A DNA stretch of 51,597 bases, taken from NCBI GenBank assembly GCA_030605085.1, contig JAUWBH010000015.1, forward strand, positions 1 to 51,597, in the 5' to 3' direction. The position numbers and the translations under genes are program-made. Position 1 is the first letter of the stretch. Every line of letters starts with the position of its first letter. The DNA comes from Promethearchaeota archaeon. GTDB lineage: Archaea; Asgardarchaeota; Lokiarchaeia; Sigynarchaeales; SOKP01. Under the pieces are notes generated by a model, which saw nothing but the letters and a program-made list of their open reading frames with translations, made no database searches and was not told the origin of the DNA. This document shows positions 50,766 to 51,597 of this stretch, piece after piece.

Positions 50766-51113
50766 TTAGTTGTTGGTCTTTTTATTCTTTTTATCTTTTT
50801 TACCCTTCTTTTTAAGCTCTATGTCAATTAAAAGGTCATAGCCTATTTTTAATTTATACCTTCTTACGTAATTCTTGTCTATGGTCGCAGTTCCAACGCT
50901 AGTTACTATAGCGGGTATAGGGGGTGTTTTAAATTCTTCAGGAGCCTCTTGATGGGGTTCCCTAAATATTCCAAAGGTATGTATTCGTATGGAATCGTTG
51001 TGCTCTAAATTTTTTTCTACTCTTATTGGGCGTGGAATTGTGAAATAAACCGATCCAGGTTTACCCTCTTCATTTTTTGGTCCTCTTAATGTGACCATAA
51101 ACGGTTCTGCCAT
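50766..51113 (-). CDS. Small beta-rich hypothetical protein with lysine tail
   Basis: 115 aa. Beta-type segments (FMVTLRGPKNEEGKPGSVYF, IRIHTFGIFREPHQEAPEEF, AIVTSVGTATIDKNYVRRYK) precede a lysine-rich tail (KKKGKKDKKNKKT). The strand pattern is reminiscent of SpoVT/AbrB-like folds but lacks a clear match, so no function is proposed. Convergent with the phosphoesterase gene. Confidence 0.55.
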   Translation of the reverse strand: MAEPFMVTLRGPKNEEGKPGSVYFTIPRPIRVEKNLEHNDSIRIHTFGIFREPHQEAPEEFKTPPIPAIVTSVGTATIDKNYVRRYKLKIGYDLLIDIELKKKGKKDKKNKKTNN

Positions 51114-51597
51114 AAAAATTCTTTACTCGATTTATTTATGATTTATTTAATATAACTATAAGTTTTTTTATATAATTAAAAAATGTTCTTTTTCTTAAAG
51201 CAAGTAATTAAAAATATCATTTTTTAGTTATAAATTTTATAACAAATAAAAATTAAAAAAAAACCATTTTAATTACTATTTTTTTGAAAAGATTTGGAAA
51301 TATGGTATTTATATGGCTAAATCTTGATTTAATTATAATTCTTCAATTAGATTAATTATTTCGGATATTTTTGATTTAATTTTTTGAATTTATATTTATT
51401 ATTTTTTAATGGATTTATCGATCTTTTTTTAGATAAATTTAGAAAAACTGCAAAAGATTTAAATAAAATGGAATCTCATATTCATCTTGTTTAAAAATAT
51501 ATTGTTATTATTTTAGTCGGAAAAATTATTTTATCTGAAATTATTTTATACGGAAAGGCATTGATGTCAATAATGTGGAAAAAGGGTTATATAAGGG
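51114..51597. other. Right-hand AT-rich end
   Basis: 484 bp to the window edge, very AT-rich, without a supported gene. An ATG at 51565 opens a frame that runs into the edge (11 codons); it could be the start of a gene but nothing supports it. Confidence 0.4.

Noticed and set aside
51565..51597. Start of a gene at the right edge
   Set aside because: Only 11 codons are visible, not enough to support a call.
1..51597. tRNA or rRNA genes
   Set aside because: I looked for GGTTCRA-type T-loops and GC-rich structured stretches and found none; a covariance search would be decisive.

Overview
The window is about 51.6 kb of AT-rich, gene-dense archaeal DNA. It most likely comes from an Asgard archaeon (Promethearchaeota, probably Lokiarchaeia-like). 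Four things point there: a Roadblock/LC7 protein fused to a ubiquitin-like domain (42164-43147), archaeal lipid and coenzyme genes (geranylgeranyl reductase family, F420 and tetrahydromethanopterin biosynthesis), a TFIIB-type cyclin-fold protein, and TATA-like promoters with few Shine-Dalgarno sites. I found no rRNA, tRNA or CRISPR array.

Layout. 1-2.2 kb: the 5' part of a helical protein, a Cas4-like Fe-S nuclease and a decayed feoB. 2.2-8.7 kb: a membrane protein, two methanopterin genes (beta-RFAP synthase, MptD), DUF447 and flavin proteins, and relics of VOC and crotonase genes. 8.7-24 kb: a catabolic/anaerobic block with a glycyl-radical enzyme (20742-23246) and its activase (8732-9736), two MFS-type transporters, a nucleoside hydrolase-like protein, an N-acyl-D-amino-acid deacylase-like amidohydrolase and a rubrerythrin. 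This block is interrupted by a zinc-ribbon endonuclease (9824-11443) and by a three-gene TIGR04255 cassette (about 16.2-18.5 kb) that splits a Nudix hydrolase gene. 24-28.7 kb: DUF1464 kinase-like and dihydropteroate-synthase-like genes, forced apart by an inserted membrane-anchored alpha/alpha-toroid protein; the insert is flanked by degenerate copies of the original gene junction. 28.9-37 kb: an accessory, defence-like island with a GIY-YIG nuclease, an SF1 helicase plus DUF2290-like partner, membrane proteins, a SIR2-like protein, and a UPF0175 antitoxin beside a truncated PIN toxin. 37-44.4 kb: conserved core with an amidohydrolase-arfC-cofG-cofH operon for the deazaflavin of F420, divergent mptA, the Roadblock-ubiquitin fusion and a nucleotidyltransferase. 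44.4-51 kb: plasmid- or virus-like small genes (zinc-ribbon protein, ParB-like protein, TPR protein, TFB-like cyclin, phosphoesterase) with a 52-bp direct repeat bracketing about 3 kb.

How the genes work together. MptA, MptD, beta-RFAP synthase, the DHPS-like protein and probably DUF447 and DUF1464 serve a tetrahydromethanopterin-type C1 carrier. ArfC feeds the ribityl-aminouracil substrate to CofH and CofG for F420. Both cofactors fit a Wood-Ljungdahl, strictly anaerobic lifestyle, as do the glycyl-radical enzyme and rubrerythrin. The strongest candidate for an undescribed system is the TIGR04255 / coiled-coil / 225-aa cassette inserted into the Nudix gene, preceded by a cluster of palindromes. 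The helicase-DUF2290 pair is second. Gene relics are unusually common (feoB, VOC, crotonase, MFS, Nudix, PIN, ferredoxin), so the chromosome has turned over repeatedly here.
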